A stretch of 64,000 nucleotides of DNA from contig JAHDPQ010000098.1 of the NCBI GenBank assembly GCA_018434245.1, forward strand, positions 1 to 64,000. Reading direction: 5' to 3'. This document shows, one piece after another, positions 17,668 to 25,586 of this stretch (the stretch's first letter is position 1; each line of letters begins with the position of its first letter). The position numbers and the translations under genes were made by a program. Under the pieces are notes generated by a model. That model saw nothing but the letters and a program-made list of their open reading frames with translations. It was not told the DNA's origin and ran no database searches. Source of the stretch: Oscillospiraceae bacterium (GTDB lineage Bacteria; Bacillota; Clostridia; Oscillospirales; Ruminococcaceae).

Positions 17668-18270
17668 ATGTTTTACAACGAGGAAGAAAACTATCGGGAA
17701 GATGTGCGGGAGCAGAGCCTGCTGACCAAAAAGCTGCTGGACAGCCGCAGCATCATGATCAGCGGCGAAATCAATCAGGAGCTGGCCCAGAAAATTTGCG
17801 CCCAGTTGCTGATTTTGCAGGAGATGGGGGACGCTCCCATCAAGCTGTTCATCAACAGTCAGGGCGGTCATGTGGAAGCGGGAGACACCATCCACGACAT
17901 GATTCGCTTTATAAAGCCCCCGGTCTACATCATCGGCACCGGGTGGGTGGCCAGCGCCGGAGTGAGCATCTATCTGGCGGCGGACAAGAGCCGGCGCCTT
18001 TCCCTGCCCAACACCCGGTATATGATTCACCAGCCCTTGGGCGGTGTGCGGGGCCAGAGTGTGGATATTGAAATCGAGGCCAACGAGCTGCTCAAAATCC
18101 GCTCCCGGATCAATGCCCTTATCTCCAAGGCCACGGGGCAACCTCTGGAAAAGGTGGAAAAGGACACAGACCGCAACTTCTGGATGAGCGCAGACGAAGC
18201 AGTGGATTACGGCATCGCAGGCAAGGTGATCGATTCTTACGCTCAGCTGGAGAGCATCCTCAAAGGGTAG
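17668..18270 (+). CDS. clpP: ClpP-type protease subunit with probable Ser-His-Asn triad
   Basis: A 200-residue ClpP-family serine peptidase. The nucleophile Ser96 sits in GWVASAGVS and the catalytic His121 in YMIHQPLGG. In standard ClpP the third residue is the Asp of DTDRD(N)FMSA; here the stretch reads DTDRNFWMSADEA, so the aligned residue is Asn170. Listeria ClpP1 is a known example with Asn at this place. It follows the TPM gene by 44 bases and is followed by a weak terminator, so it is probably last in the telA operon. No clpX or clpC is adjacent. Likely a second, specialised ClpP rather than the housekeeping copy. Confidence 0.88.
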   Translation: MFYNEEENYREDVREQSLLTKKLLDSRSIMISGEINQELAQKICAQLLILQEMGDAPIKLFINSQGGHVEAGDTIHDMIRFIKPPVYIIGTGWVASAGVSIYLAADKSRRLSLPNTRYMIHQPLGGVRGQSVDIEIEANELLKIRSRINALISKATGQPLEKVEKDTDRNFWMSADEAVDYGIAGKVIDSYAQLESILKG

Positions 18271-18345
18271 GAGCTTTGCAGCCGGATCAAAGCATACAGC
18301 GCGTTTTTCTGCAGGGGGAAGCACCCCATGGCGGGCAGCGGGGAC

Positions 18346-18367
18346 GGGAGCCTTCTCCCTTTCTTTC
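18346..18367 (+). terminator. Weak terminator after clpP
   Basis: GGGAG/CTCCC stem with CCTT loop followed by TTTCTTTC, 76 bases past the clpP stop, before the metY promoter. Confidence 0.45.
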
Positions 18368-18409
18368 AGCTGCCTGCTTCCGGCCTGTGGGAAAATTCTG
18401 TCAAATTGA

Positions 18410-18438
18410 TTGCCAGAGGGCGAATTCCATGTTATAGT
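18410..18438 (+). promoter_or_regulatory. Sigma-A promoter of metY
   Basis: TTGCCA (five of six consensus bases), 17 bases, TATAGT. The predicted transcript begins near 18445 and has a leader of about 115 bases. Confidence 0.7.
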
Positions 18439-18444
18439 CAATTC

Positions 18445-18560
18445 ATTTAAATGGCAAGAGGGCGGGAATTCCCTGCCTTGGCAGTACTGCCGGGCCACCG
18501 CCCGGCCTTATGGTAAAATAGGCGGCAACTCAAGGCCACCAAATAGAGGAGGGCGACACC
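18445..18560 (+). promoter_or_regulatory. Structured mRNA leader of metY, unassigned
   Basis: The 115-base leader contains the perfect palindrome GGCAGTACTGCC, then a stem CCGGGC/GCCCGG with a CACC loop, then AGGCGGCAACTC and GGCCACC before the ribosome site AGGAGGG. The CCGCCC strand could instead pair with GGGCG at the ribosome site. The layout suggests translational control by an RNA switch or protein, but it does not match the SAM-I, SAM-II or cobalamin consensus that I know. Confidence 0.4.
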
Positions 18561-19826
18561 ATGAACATCGAAACCAAGTGCATTCACTCCGGCTATACTC
18601 CCCAGAACACCGAGCCCCGAGTGATGCCCATTGTCCAGAGCACCACCTATGTATTTGATTCCACCGAGGATATTGGTGCAGTCTTTGACGACCCCACCAA
18701 GGCCCTAATCTACTCCCGGTTTGCCAACCCCACCGTCATGGCGGTGGAGGGCAAAATCGCCGAGCTGGAAGGCGGCATCGGCGCTATGTGCACTTCTTCG
18801 GGACAGGCAGCCTCTCTGCTGTCCATCCTCAACCTGTGCAGCGCAGGGGATAGCTTTGTCAGCACCGCCAACATCTACGGCGGGACCATCAACCTCTTTG
18901 CCTTCACCCTGAAAAAACTGGGGATCGAGTGCATTTTTGTAGGGGCCGACGCCACCGATGAGGAAATTCACGCCGCCTTCAAGCCCAACACCAAGGCCAT
19001 GTTTGGCGAAACCCTAGCAAACCCCGCTCTGACGGTGCTGGACATCCGCCGGATGGCGGACATTGCCCACTCTCACGGGGTGCCACTCATCATCGACAAC
19101 ACCTTTGCCACCCCCATTCTCTGCCGCCCCTTTGAGCACGGAGCCGACATTGTGGTTCACTCCACCAGCAAGTACATGGATGGCCACGCCGTGCAGGTGG
19201 GGGGCGTTATTGTAGACAGCGGAAACTTTGACTGGACCAGCGGTAACTTTCCTGACTTTACCCAGCCGGACGAGAGCTACCACGGTATTTCCTACACCGG
19301 AACCTACGGCAAAATGGCCTATATCCTCAAGGCCAGAATGCAGCTGATGCGGGACTTTGGCTGCTACCCTGCCGCCCACTCCGCCTTTTTGCTGAACATG
19401 GGGTTGGATACTTTGGCCCTGCGGATGGACCGCTACTGCGAAAACGCTCTCAAGGTAGCCCAATACTTCTCTAACCACGAAAAGGTGGAGAGCATCACCT
19501 ACCCCGGCCTTGCCACCGACCAATATCACGACCTGTGCCAGAAGTACCTGGGGGGGCGTTCCAGCGGTGTTATCTCCTTTACCATCAAGGGAGGAAAGGC
19601 GGCGGCAGTCCGCTTTATGGACAGCCTCAAGCTCTGCTCCAACGAGGTCCACGTGGCGGACATCCACACCTGTGTCCTTCATCCCGCCAGTGCCACCCAC
19701 CGCCAGCTCACCGAAGAGCAGCTGGTGGCCGCCGGCATAAGCCCCGGCCTCATTCGTTTCTCGGTAGGACTGGAAAGCGTAGAGGATATTATCGCCGACA
19801 TTCGGCAGGCCTTTGACAAGGTGTAA
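18561..19826 (+). CDS. metY: O-acetylhomoserine sulfhydrylase / Cys-Met metabolism PLP enzyme
   Basis: A 421-residue PLP-dependent enzyme of the gamma-family. Motifs: YSRFANPTVMAVEGKIAELEGG, the phosphate-binding SSGQAASLLSI, NANPALTVLDI-like substrate region, and the PLP lysine in VVHSTSKYMDGHA. The length and the SYTGTYGKMAYI and LGGRSSGVISF segments fit MetY (O-acetylhomoserine plus sulfide to homocysteine). A methionine gamma-lyase role is a possible alternative. Single gene with its own promoter and a structured leader; AGGAGGG precedes the ATG. Confidence 0.88.
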   Translation: MNIETKCIHSGYTPQNTEPRVMPIVQSTTYVFDSTEDIGAVFDDPTKALIYSRFANPTVMAVEGKIAELEGGIGAMCTSSGQAASLLSILNLCSAGDSFVSTANIYGGTINLFAFTLKKLGIECIFVGADATDEEIHAAFKPNTKAMFGETLANPALTVLDIRRMADIAHSHGVPLIIDNTFATPILCRPFEHGADIVVHSTSKYMDGHAVQVGGVIVDSGNFDWTSGNFPDFTQPDESYHGISYTGTYGKMAYILKARMQLMRDFGCYPAAHSAFLLNMGLDTLALRMDRYCENALKVAQYFSNHEKVESITYPGLATDQYHDLCQKYLGGRSSGVISFTIKGGKAAAVRFMDSLKLCSNEVHVADIHTCVLHPASATHRQLTEEQLVAAGISPGLIRFSVGLESVEDIIADIRQAFDKV

Positions 19827-19898
19827 GCTGCATATCCGCTTTTTCTGCCGGGAATGCTAACAGGGATCGGTTCAACAAGCCGATAAAGGAGTGTTCCC

Positions 19899-20084
19899 AT
19901 GGTAAAAAAGCAGGATAAAATCCTCCACGGCAACCAGGCCCGAGTTCCCAAGGACAAAAAAGTGACGCCCCTGTATCTCACCAACTCCGTCACTCTATCG
20001 GACACCAAGGAGGACGAAACCCCTTTGGTGGATGAAGAAAACGTCCGTCTGGCCCGGGAGTTCTCGGAGGAAAACAAGCAATAA
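19899..20084 (+). CDS. Small protein resembling clostridial spore-surface proteins (DUF3787-like)
   Basis: A 61-residue hydrophilic protein. The C-terminal pattern PLVDEENVRLAREFSEENKQ resembles the end of short clostridial DUF3787/CDIF630_02480-type spore-surface proteins (Val-x-x-Ala-(K/R)-(E/D)-(Y/F)-x-x-x-Asn-Lys). This is a motif-level match only. AAAGGAG precedes the ATG, and a terminator follows seven bases after the stop, so it is very probably expressed. It lies 72 bases past metY. Confidence 0.65.
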   Translation: MVKKQDKILHGNQARVPKDKKVTPLYLTNSVTLSDTKEDETPLVDEENVRLAREFSEENKQ

Positions 20085-20090
20085 CCCCCC

Positions 20091-20121
20091 AAAACCGCTT
20101 CGGAGCTGCCGGGGCGGTTTT
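20091..20121 (+). terminator. Terminator after the spore-surface-like gene
   Basis: AAAACCGC pairs with GCGGTTTT, with an inner CGG/CCG pair, just after the stop codon at 20084. Confidence 0.7.
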
Positions 20122-20174
20122 GCTGTAGCACCGACATCCATAGATCATTCAAGGAGAAGCCGTAAGAAGAAGTC

Positions 20175-20402
20175 GTGATGATTGTTTTAGCGATTCTTTC
20201 CACTCTGGTGGCGGGGTTTGTGGGATCTTTTGCAGAGCCATCGGCACTGGGGGCTTCCCTGCCGGTGGCGGTGATGGGAGCCTTTCTGCTCCGGACGGTT
20301 TCCCACAGCGGAAAAGTGACGGCCCCAAGGGATAACACAGGGAATTTTTCAGTGCGGGAGCCTTGCCTTCTTTTGCGGCGCCGGGCTCTATCTTTCTTGT
20401 AA
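20175..20402 (+). CDS. Possible small hydrophobic protein
   Basis: An open frame whose first 45 residues form one or two hydrophobic helices (starting MMIVLAILSTLVAGFVGSF, with a SLPVAVMGAFLL second stretch). An AAGGAG lies about 17-20 bases upstream, rather far. The second half of the frame looks noncoding and overlaps the next promoter, so if real the protein is either short or poorly conserved. It fills the otherwise gene-free 20122-20396 interval. Low confidence. Confidence 0.3.
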   Translation: MMIVLAILSTLVAGFVGSFAEPSALGASLPVAVMGAFLLRTVSHSGKVTAPRDNTGNFSVREPCLLLRRRALSFL

Positions 20403-20425
20403 AAGGGTATAAAATATGGTAAAAT
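20397..20425 (+). promoter_or_regulatory. Sigma-A promoter of the hypothetical gene before hisS
   Basis: TTGTAA, 17 bases, TAAAAT, 30 bases before the ATG at 20455; probably also drives hisS. Confidence 0.6.
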
Positions 20426-20454
20426 GACCTTTGCACATTCCAAGGAGGCGCTTT

Positions 20455-21000
20455 ATGGAACTTTCCGATTTGCTGGAACTAATTGATAACGCTATTACCG
20501 GACGCTGGGTCCTGAGCATTGAGCGGACAGAGGTCATTGAACCGGAGCTGCTTTGCATCCCCATTGCCCGCTCCGACGATCTGCTGCTGGTCCACGTTTT
20601 TTACGATTTTAACCCCGACGGCTACCGCATTATCTGTCTGGACGACATCTATGATGTGATACGGGATGGCAGCGAAGAGTTTTTTGAGCGGATCATCGCC
20701 GCCGAAGGGGTCTACGCTAACCTGAAACCCCCCACCTTTGTGGATTTGACCAGCTGGAGGACGGCGCTGCTCTCCCTCAAAGGCAGGTTCGACTACTGCA
20801 TCATCGAAAGTACCGAGGAAGAGGACTTCCTCATCGGCAAGCTAATGGAAATCCGGGAGGATGAGTTCACCTTCTGGTACTTTGACGCCACCGGACGATG
20901 GGACGACGAGCTGGATGTGGTGGATTACGACGATGTCACCGCTATTTCCTTTGACGACAACTACACCAACACCATCATCAAATACATTCCCCTTCCCTGA
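20455..21000 (+). CDS. Conserved-looking acidic protein of unknown function
   Basis: A 181-residue soluble, acidic protein, rich in beta-strand-like stretches such as RWVLSIERTEVIEPELLCIP and IIESTEEEDFLIGKLMEI, followed by FWYFDATGRWDDELDVVDY. I do not recognise the family; two similar halves (each an inner strand pair followed by an acidic stretch) suggest an internal duplication or an SH3/Sm-like fold, as in proteins with WYL-adjacent or Brix-like barrels, but this is guesswork. AAGGAGG sits seven bases before the ATG. It lies 46 bases before hisS and probably shares its transcript. Confidence 0.7.
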   Translation: MELSDLLELIDNAITGRWVLSIERTEVIEPELLCIPIARSDDLLLVHVFYDFNPDGYRIICLDDIYDVIRDGSEEFFERIIAAEGVYANLKPPTFVDLTSWRTALLSLKGRFDYCIIESTEEEDFLIGKLMEIREDEFTFWYFDATGRWDDELDVVDYDDVTAISFDDNYTNTIIKYIPLP

Positions 21001-21046
21001 CGGCAAGGGCCTGCTCCGGGAAGAATAACAACAAAGGACTGATACC

Positions 21047-22336
21047 ATGGCACTCAAATACCGCTCCATCCGGGGAACGCGGGATATTCTTCCCGGCCAG
21101 AGTGAAAAGTGGCGCTATGTGGAGCGGGTGGCTCTGGAAACCGCCGCCACCTACGGCATCCGGCAGATTCGCATCCCCACCATCGAAAAGACAGAGCTGT
21201 TTACCCGCTCGGTGGGGGAAACCACCGACGTGGTGCAAAAGGAGATGTACACTTTTGAAAAAGGGCGGGAGTCCATCACCCTGCGCCCCGAAGGTACGGC
21301 GGGCACGGTTCGCGCGGTGCTGGAAAACAGCATGCTGGCCGACACCCTGCCCCTCAAGCTCAGCTATATTGTCAGCTGCTTCCGCCACGACAACCCGCAG
21401 GCGGGGCGCTACCGGGAATTTACCCAGTTTGGCATCGAGTGCTTTGGCAACTCCCTGCCCACCGCCGACGCCGAGGTCATCGGCGTGGCCTACGACATCC
21501 TTTCCCGGCTGGGACTCTCCGATGTCTCTTTAGAGATCAACTCCATCGGCTGCCCCAAATGCCGGCCCAGTTACAATCAGGCTCTGAAAGCCTACTATGA
21601 AAACAGAACCGACAAGCTCTGCAAAACCTGTTTGGAGCGGCTGGAGCGCAACCCCTTGCGTCTGCTGGACTGCAAGGAGGAGGGCTGTCAGGCTCTGGCA
21701 GCACAGGCTCCCAAGTCCACCGACTACCTCTGCGAGGAGTGCGACGACCACTTTGAGGGGCTCAAGAAGCGGTTGGACGCCATGGGCTTTGTCTACCGGG
21801 TCAACCCCTTTATTGTCCGGGGGCTGGACTACTACACCAAGACGGTGTTTGAGTTTATCTCCGATAAGATTGGTGCTCAGGCCACGGTCTGCGGTGGCGG
21901 CCGCTACGACGGCCTGGTGGAGGAGCTGGGCGGCCCCCACACTCCGGCGCTGGGCTTTGGCATGGGTCTGGACCGGATTCTGCTGGTGATGGAAAATTCC
22001 GGCTGCCAGTTCCCCGCTCCGCCCATCTGCGATCTCTACATCGGCAGCATGGGAGAAGAAGAAAACATAAAGGCTCTGACGCTGGCCACCCACCTGCGCC
22101 GGGAGGGCTTTACCGTCCTCTGCGATACGGTGGGCCGCTCGGTCAAGGCCCAGATGCGCTATGCCGACAAGCAAAGCTCCGCCCACTCCTGCATCATCGG
22201 CTCCAACGAGCTTGGGCAGGGCAAGGCCACCGTCAAGCGGATGGCCGACGGTAACCAGACCGAAGTCGCCCTGACAGCCGAGGCCATGAGCCAATATCTC
22301 TATGCAGAAAAAGCGGAGGAAATCGCCGAAGCATAA
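21047..22336 (+). CDS. hisS: Histidyl-tRNA synthetase
   Basis: A 429-residue class II aminoacyl-tRNA synthetase that charges tRNA-His. Motifs: RGTRDILPGQSEKWRYVE at the start, motif 2 in FRHDNPQAGRYREFTQFGIE, the histidine-binding FIVRGLDYYTKTVFEF, CGGGRYDGLVEELGG, and motif 3 GFGMGLDRILL, then the C-terminal anticodon-binding domain. Usual length. AAAGGAC precedes the ATG. No T-box is seen upstream. Confidence 0.97.
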   Translation: MALKYRSIRGTRDILPGQSEKWRYVERVALETAATYGIRQIRIPTIEKTELFTRSVGETTDVVQKEMYTFEKGRESITLRPEGTAGTVRAVLENSMLADTLPLKLSYIVSCFRHDNPQAGRYREFTQFGIECFGNSLPTADAEVIGVAYDILSRLGLSDVSLEINSIGCPKCRPSYNQALKAYYENRTDKLCKTCLERLERNPLRLLDCKEEGCQALAAQAPKSTDYLCEECDDHFEGLKKRLDAMGFVYRVNPFIVRGLDYYTKTVFEFISDKIGAQATVCGGGRYDGLVEELGGPHTPALGFGMGLDRILLVMENSGCQFPAPPICDLYIGSMGEEENIKALTLATHLRREGFTVLCDTVGRSVKAQMRYADKQSSAHSCIIGSNELGQGKATVKRMADGNQTEVALTAEAMSQYLYAEKAEEIAEA

Positions 22337-22400
22337 CCATAAAGGAAGTCTTTATCTTTCCAAGGGATGATTTCCCTGGCGGAACATAGGCAAAAAAGAC

Positions 22401-22451
22401 GGCAAGCATGGGGGCATCTCCTCTAAGGAAATGAACGCCCCGACGCTTGCC
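22401..22451 (+). other. Long imperfect hairpin downstream of hisS
   Basis: GGCAAGC pairs with GCTTGCC, with an inner GGGGC/GCCCC stem. There is no T-run after it, so it is either an RNA-stabilising hairpin or part of a flippase leader. Confidence 0.45.
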
Positions 22452-22468
22452 TTATCACAAGAACAAGA

Positions 22469-22492
22469 GGGCGGTTTCGGCCGCCCGGTTTT
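22469..22492 (+). terminator. Terminator-like hairpin between hisS and the flippase
   Basis: Perfect GGGCGG/CCGCCC stem, TTTCGG loop, then GGTTTT. It ends 24 bases before the flippase start, so it could attenuate read-through into that gene. Confidence 0.5.
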
Positions 22493-22515
22493 CTATGGAA
22501 AAAAGGAGGGGGATT

Positions 22516-23940
22516 GTGGCACAAGAGCAGACAGGACGCTACAAAAGTTTAGTTTCCAACACCCTCCTATTTGGCCTTTCCACCTTTGGCTCCAAGATGC
22601 TGGTGGTCATTTTGATGCCCATCTACACCCGGCATCTGACTCCGGAAGCCTACGGCATGGTGGATATTATATCCGGTACCTGCAACCTCATTGTCCCCAT
22701 CATCACTCTTTGCATCCACGAGGCGGTGATCCGCTTTGGGCTGGAAAAAGGGATCCGTCGCAGAGATGTGTTTACCACCGCCCTGCTGACGATACTGGCG
22801 GGGTATTTGCTACTCTTTTGCTTTTGGCCCCTGCTACGACGGGTGGAGTTGATCTCCGGGTACCTGCCCTTGATTTACGCCTATGTGCTCACCTCGGCAT
22901 TGCGCTCGGTGGTCACCCACTTTATCCGCTCCGGGGGGCTTGTGCGTATTTTCGCCCTGGACGGCATCTTTACCACGGTGCTGACCATCACCCTCAAGGT
23001 GGTGTTTATTGCGGGGGCCAAGATGGGAGTGGTGGGAGACGGCCTTGCCACCGTCATCGCCGACGGCTGTTCCGCCCTGCTGCTGATTGTAATCCTGCGG
23101 CTCTACCGCTTCTTCCAGCCGGGAAACCTGAAGCGCTCCGCCGCCCGGGAAATGCTGGCCTACAGCATCCCTCTGGTGCCCACCGCCATCTTCTGGTGGA
23201 TCACCAACCTTTCCGACCGGTATTTTGTCACCTACATGGTGGGGCTGGATGTCAACGGGCTGTATAACGTAGCCTACAAAATCCCTATGATGATCACCCT
23301 GGTTTCGGCAATTTTTATTCAGGCCTGGCAGATTTCCGCCTTTGGGGAAAACAATGAGGAAGAAGGGGCCCGGTTCTTTTCCACCGTCTTTCGCAGCTAT
23401 TACACCCTGGTGTTCTGCGCCGCCTCGGGAATTTTGCTCCTCATCAGGCCCATTACCCAGATTCTAGTGGCCAAGGAGTTCTTTGAATCCTGGAGATTTG
23501 CCCCCTTTCTGCTTTTGGCGGTAAGCTTTTCCTGTCTGGTTACCTTTTTGGGGACCATCTACAACACCGCCAAAAAAAATATGATGGTCACCCTGACCAC
23601 CTTTGTGGGAGCGATCCTCAACATACTGCTCAACTGGCTGCTGATCCCCAAATACGGGGCCAATGGGGCCGCCTTTGCTACCTTTGTCAGCTTTTTGGTG
23701 GTGTTCCTCATCCGGGCGGTGGACTCCCGCCGCTACATCTCTATTGCCATACAGCCCCTGCGCATTGCCCTCAATTTGATTCTTCTGCTGATTCAGAGCT
23801 GGGTCGCCCTAAATGAGCCCGCCAATTGGGTCTGGTGGGAGATCGGGATTCTAATTCTGATTATTGGCTGTAATTTTGGAAACCTGATGTTCCTGCTCAG
23901 GATGACGCTTAGCTTGCTGCCGGGGCACCGTTCCCGCTGA
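22516..23940 (+). CDS. Polysaccharide flippase (Wzx/MurJ-like MVF/MATE-fold)
   Basis: A 474-residue polytopic protein with 12-14 hydrophobic helices, of the oligosaccharidyl-lipid flippase class. The N-terminal RYKSLVSNTLLFGLSTFGSK and PIYTRHLTPEAYGMVDII stretches are typical of polysaccharide biosynthesis exporters (Polysacc_synt). It probably moves a lipid-linked glycan across the membrane; no glycosyltransferases are adjacent to identify the cargo. I chose a GTG start because AAGGAGGGGG is three to eight bases upstream; the preceding in-frame ATG overlaps that site. Ends facing nth across a strong shared terminator. Confidence 0.85.
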   Translation: MAQEQTGRYKSLVSNTLLFGLSTFGSKMLVVILMPIYTRHLTPEAYGMVDIISGTCNLIVPIITLCIHEAVIRFGLEKGIRRRDVFTTALLTILAGYLLLFCFWPLLRRVELISGYLPLIYAYVLTSALRSVVTHFIRSGGLVRIFALDGIFTTVLTITLKVVFIAGAKMGVVGDGLATVIADGCSALLLIVILRLYRFFQPGNLKRSAAREMLAYSIPLVPTAIFWWITNLSDRYFVTYMVGLDVNGLYNVAYKIPMMITLVSAIFIQAWQISAFGENNEEEGARFFSTVFRSYYTLVFCAASGILLLIRPITQILVAKEFFESWRFAPFLLLAVSFSCLVTFLGTIYNTAKKNMMVTLTTFVGAILNILLNWLLIPKYGANGAAFATFVSFLVVFLIRAVDSRRYISIAIQPLRIALNLILLLIQSWVALNEPANWVWWEIGILILIIGCNFGNLMFLLRMTLSLLPGHRSR

Positions 23941-23957
23941 AGCTTGTAGCCCCATAG

Positions 23958-23988
23958 AAAAAAGCAGAGCTTTTGGCTCTGCTTTTTT
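23958..23988. terminator. Bidirectional terminator between flippase and nth
   Basis: A6-GCAGAGC and GCTCTGC-T6 form a perfect stem with a five-base loop, with U-runs in both directions. Confidence 0.92.
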
Positions 23989-24018
23989 GGTGGGAAAGTT
24001 AGCTGAAACATCAGAAAA

Positions 24019-24669
24019 TCAGGAAGAAAGAGCGGCCACGGTCTTTTTTCCGTAGCTGCACACCTCATTGCAGCAGCAGAGGTGGCACTGAGGATTGCGG
24101 GCCTTGCAGACCGCCCGTCCATGGAGCACCAGCCGATGGCAGAAGTCGTTGGATTTTTGAGGGTCCAAAATGGCCCGCAGTTGTTTTTCCACCTGCAGTG
24201 GATTCTTGGAAGAAGCCAGCCCCATCAAATTGGTGATGCGGATGCAGTGGGTATCGCAGACTACGGCGGGCTTTCCGTAGACATCGCCCACAATAAGGTT
24301 AGCGGTCTTGCGGCCCACTCCTGGCAGCTTGAGCAGCTCCTCGATGGTGTCGGGGACTATGCCGCTGTACTGGGCCAGCAGCATTTCGCACATGGCGACA
24401 ATATCCCGGGCCTTGGTGTTGCCCAGACCGCAAGGCCGGACGATATCGGCCACATCGGAAACCTTTGCCTGGGCAATGGATTCCATGGTGGGGTATGCGT
24501 CAAACAAGATGGGGGTGATTTGGTTGACCCTTGCGTCGGTGCACTGGGCGGCAAGGCGCACGGCAATCAGCAACCGATAGGGGTGATCGTAATCCAACGA
24601 GCAGATTGCCTCGGGATATTCTTGTTCCAAAGCCGCCACCAAGGCGGCTGCTTTTTGTTTTTTGGTCAT
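24019..24669 (-). CDS. nth: Endonuclease III
   Basis: A 216-residue DNA glycosylase/AP lyase that removes oxidised pyrimidines. It has the helix-hairpin-helix LKLPGVGRKTANLIV with the catalytic Lys, the Gly/Pro loop and catalytic Asp in VCDTHCIRI, and a C-terminal iron-sulfur motif C-x6-C-x2-C-x5-C type (CKARNPQCHLCCCNEVC; one extra Cys). The ATG at 24669 follows GGAGG at seven bases; earlier in-frame starts add residues without family similarity. Monocistronic. Confidence 0.95.
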   Translation of the reverse strand: MTKKQKAAALVAALEQEYPEAICSLDYDHPYRLLIAVRLAAQCTDARVNQITPILFDAYPTMESIAQAKVSDVADIVRPCGLGNTKARDIVAMCEMLLAQYSGIVPDTIEELLKLPGVGRKTANLIVGDVYGKPAVVCDTHCIRITNLMGLASSKNPLQVEKQLRAILDPQKSNDFCHRLVLHGRAVCKARNPQCHLCCCNEVCSYGKKTVAALSS

Positions 24670-24756
24670 GTTGGCCTCCAGAAAAGATGCTCCAAGAGAT
24701 GGCTTGTCCTGCTGTTTCTGTGGGTGAAAGCAGGCGCAGCCATAAAGGATAAATAG

Positions 24757-24765
24757 ATTATAGCA
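24757..24765 (-). promoter_or_regulatory. Extended -10 promoter of nth
   Basis: Minus strand TGC-TATAAT, a perfect extended -10 box, 88 bases before the nth start; the -35 region is weak. Confidence 0.5.
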
Positions 24766-24839
24766 TAAAAGAGAGAGGTTTGGTATCGTTAGCAAACTCA
24801 TCGCTAATAAATGGTACGTTGCCAACGCATGGCATAGAT

Positions 24840-25450
24840 GTGGGTCCCACGTAGGTGCCCCATTTTTTCAGCGACGGCTGGGCCGAAGTTGTCGCTGCCG
24901 CGACGGGCGTTACTTTTCCCCACGGAAAAGTAACCAAAACGTGTATTAAGACCTATGCAGGGAGGCCTGGCCGGCCCCCCTCGTAATCCCCCGCGTCAAA
25001 GAAACTGCCACGAAAAGATTGCGTTCTCCCGAACATCCTCACCTTAGGTGAGCGGGCCGTAAACGTCGCTTCGCGACAACGGCCACCGGAAGAAAGGGAA
25101 CTTCTTAGGTTTGCATATCCTTACCACTCTCGCCCTCGTTCCTCGGACTCCTCGCGGCGGTCAAGGTAAAATCACACATTGCCCTTGACCTTTGTTCGCA
25201 CCTACGTACCAAGCATTGATGCTGCCAAGGTATACAACCCTCCGGAAACGTTCAATAGGAGTAGCATCTACAGCTTTGCAGCTACTTGGGCACAAGCGTT
25301 CTGGCGCGTCCAAGGGAAAAACAGCCTGCACAGCCTTTTCCAAAGGCCTTTTGATGCTACCGCAAGATATTTCCGCCAACCTGCATCTTTTTACAAAAAA
25401 CTGCCCATTCTTTTATCAAACAAAAACTGTATTGAAATGTTTTGATACTT
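24840..25450. repeat. Gene-free structured interval, possible dispersed noncoding element
   Basis: About 900 bases between nth and murA hold no convincing gene. The left part is rich in perfect inverted repeats: GTTACTTTTCC/GGAAAAGTAAC (24909-24919 with 24924-24934), CTCACCT/AGGTGAG (25038-25052), and a compound stem GGCCGT/ACGGCC enclosing GTCGC/GCGAC (25055-25084). The right part (25160-25450) is lower in GC and has only short unsupported frames. The density of hairpins suggests a degenerate mobile element, MITE-like repeat or structured RNA. No terminal repeats or target duplication could be defined. Confidence 0.4.
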
Positions 25451-25467
25451 TTATTTTATCAGATTTG

Positions 25468-25476
25468 TGTTATAAT
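25468..25476 (+). promoter_or_regulatory. Extended -10 promoter of murA
   Basis: TGT-TATAAT in an AT-rich stretch, 110 bases before the murA start; a TTGATA lies upstream but at 23 bases, too far for a normal -35. Confidence 0.55.
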
Positions 25477-25586
25477 AAATCCAGACTATTTTGATTCAGG
25501 GTTCTTTCACGGGAGAAGTGGCTTTCAGGCACGAAAGAGCCCTGTATTCTTATGCACGACACCATACAGCAAAGGAAGTTAATTGG

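Noticed and set aside
17311..18498. Proline-rich minus-strand open frame over TPM and clpP genes
   Set aside because: Its proline runs are the reverse complement of the glycine repeats; covers two well-supported genes.
18445..18560. SAM-I riboswitch before metY
   Set aside because: The core GGAGGGA...GGCCC...GAAGCC...GCAACC order and kink-turn are not present; kept only as an unassigned structured leader.
25161..25379. Short minus-strand frame (72 codons) in the gap before murA
   Set aside because: No ribosome site, no recognisable domain, and it lies within the structured noncoding interval.
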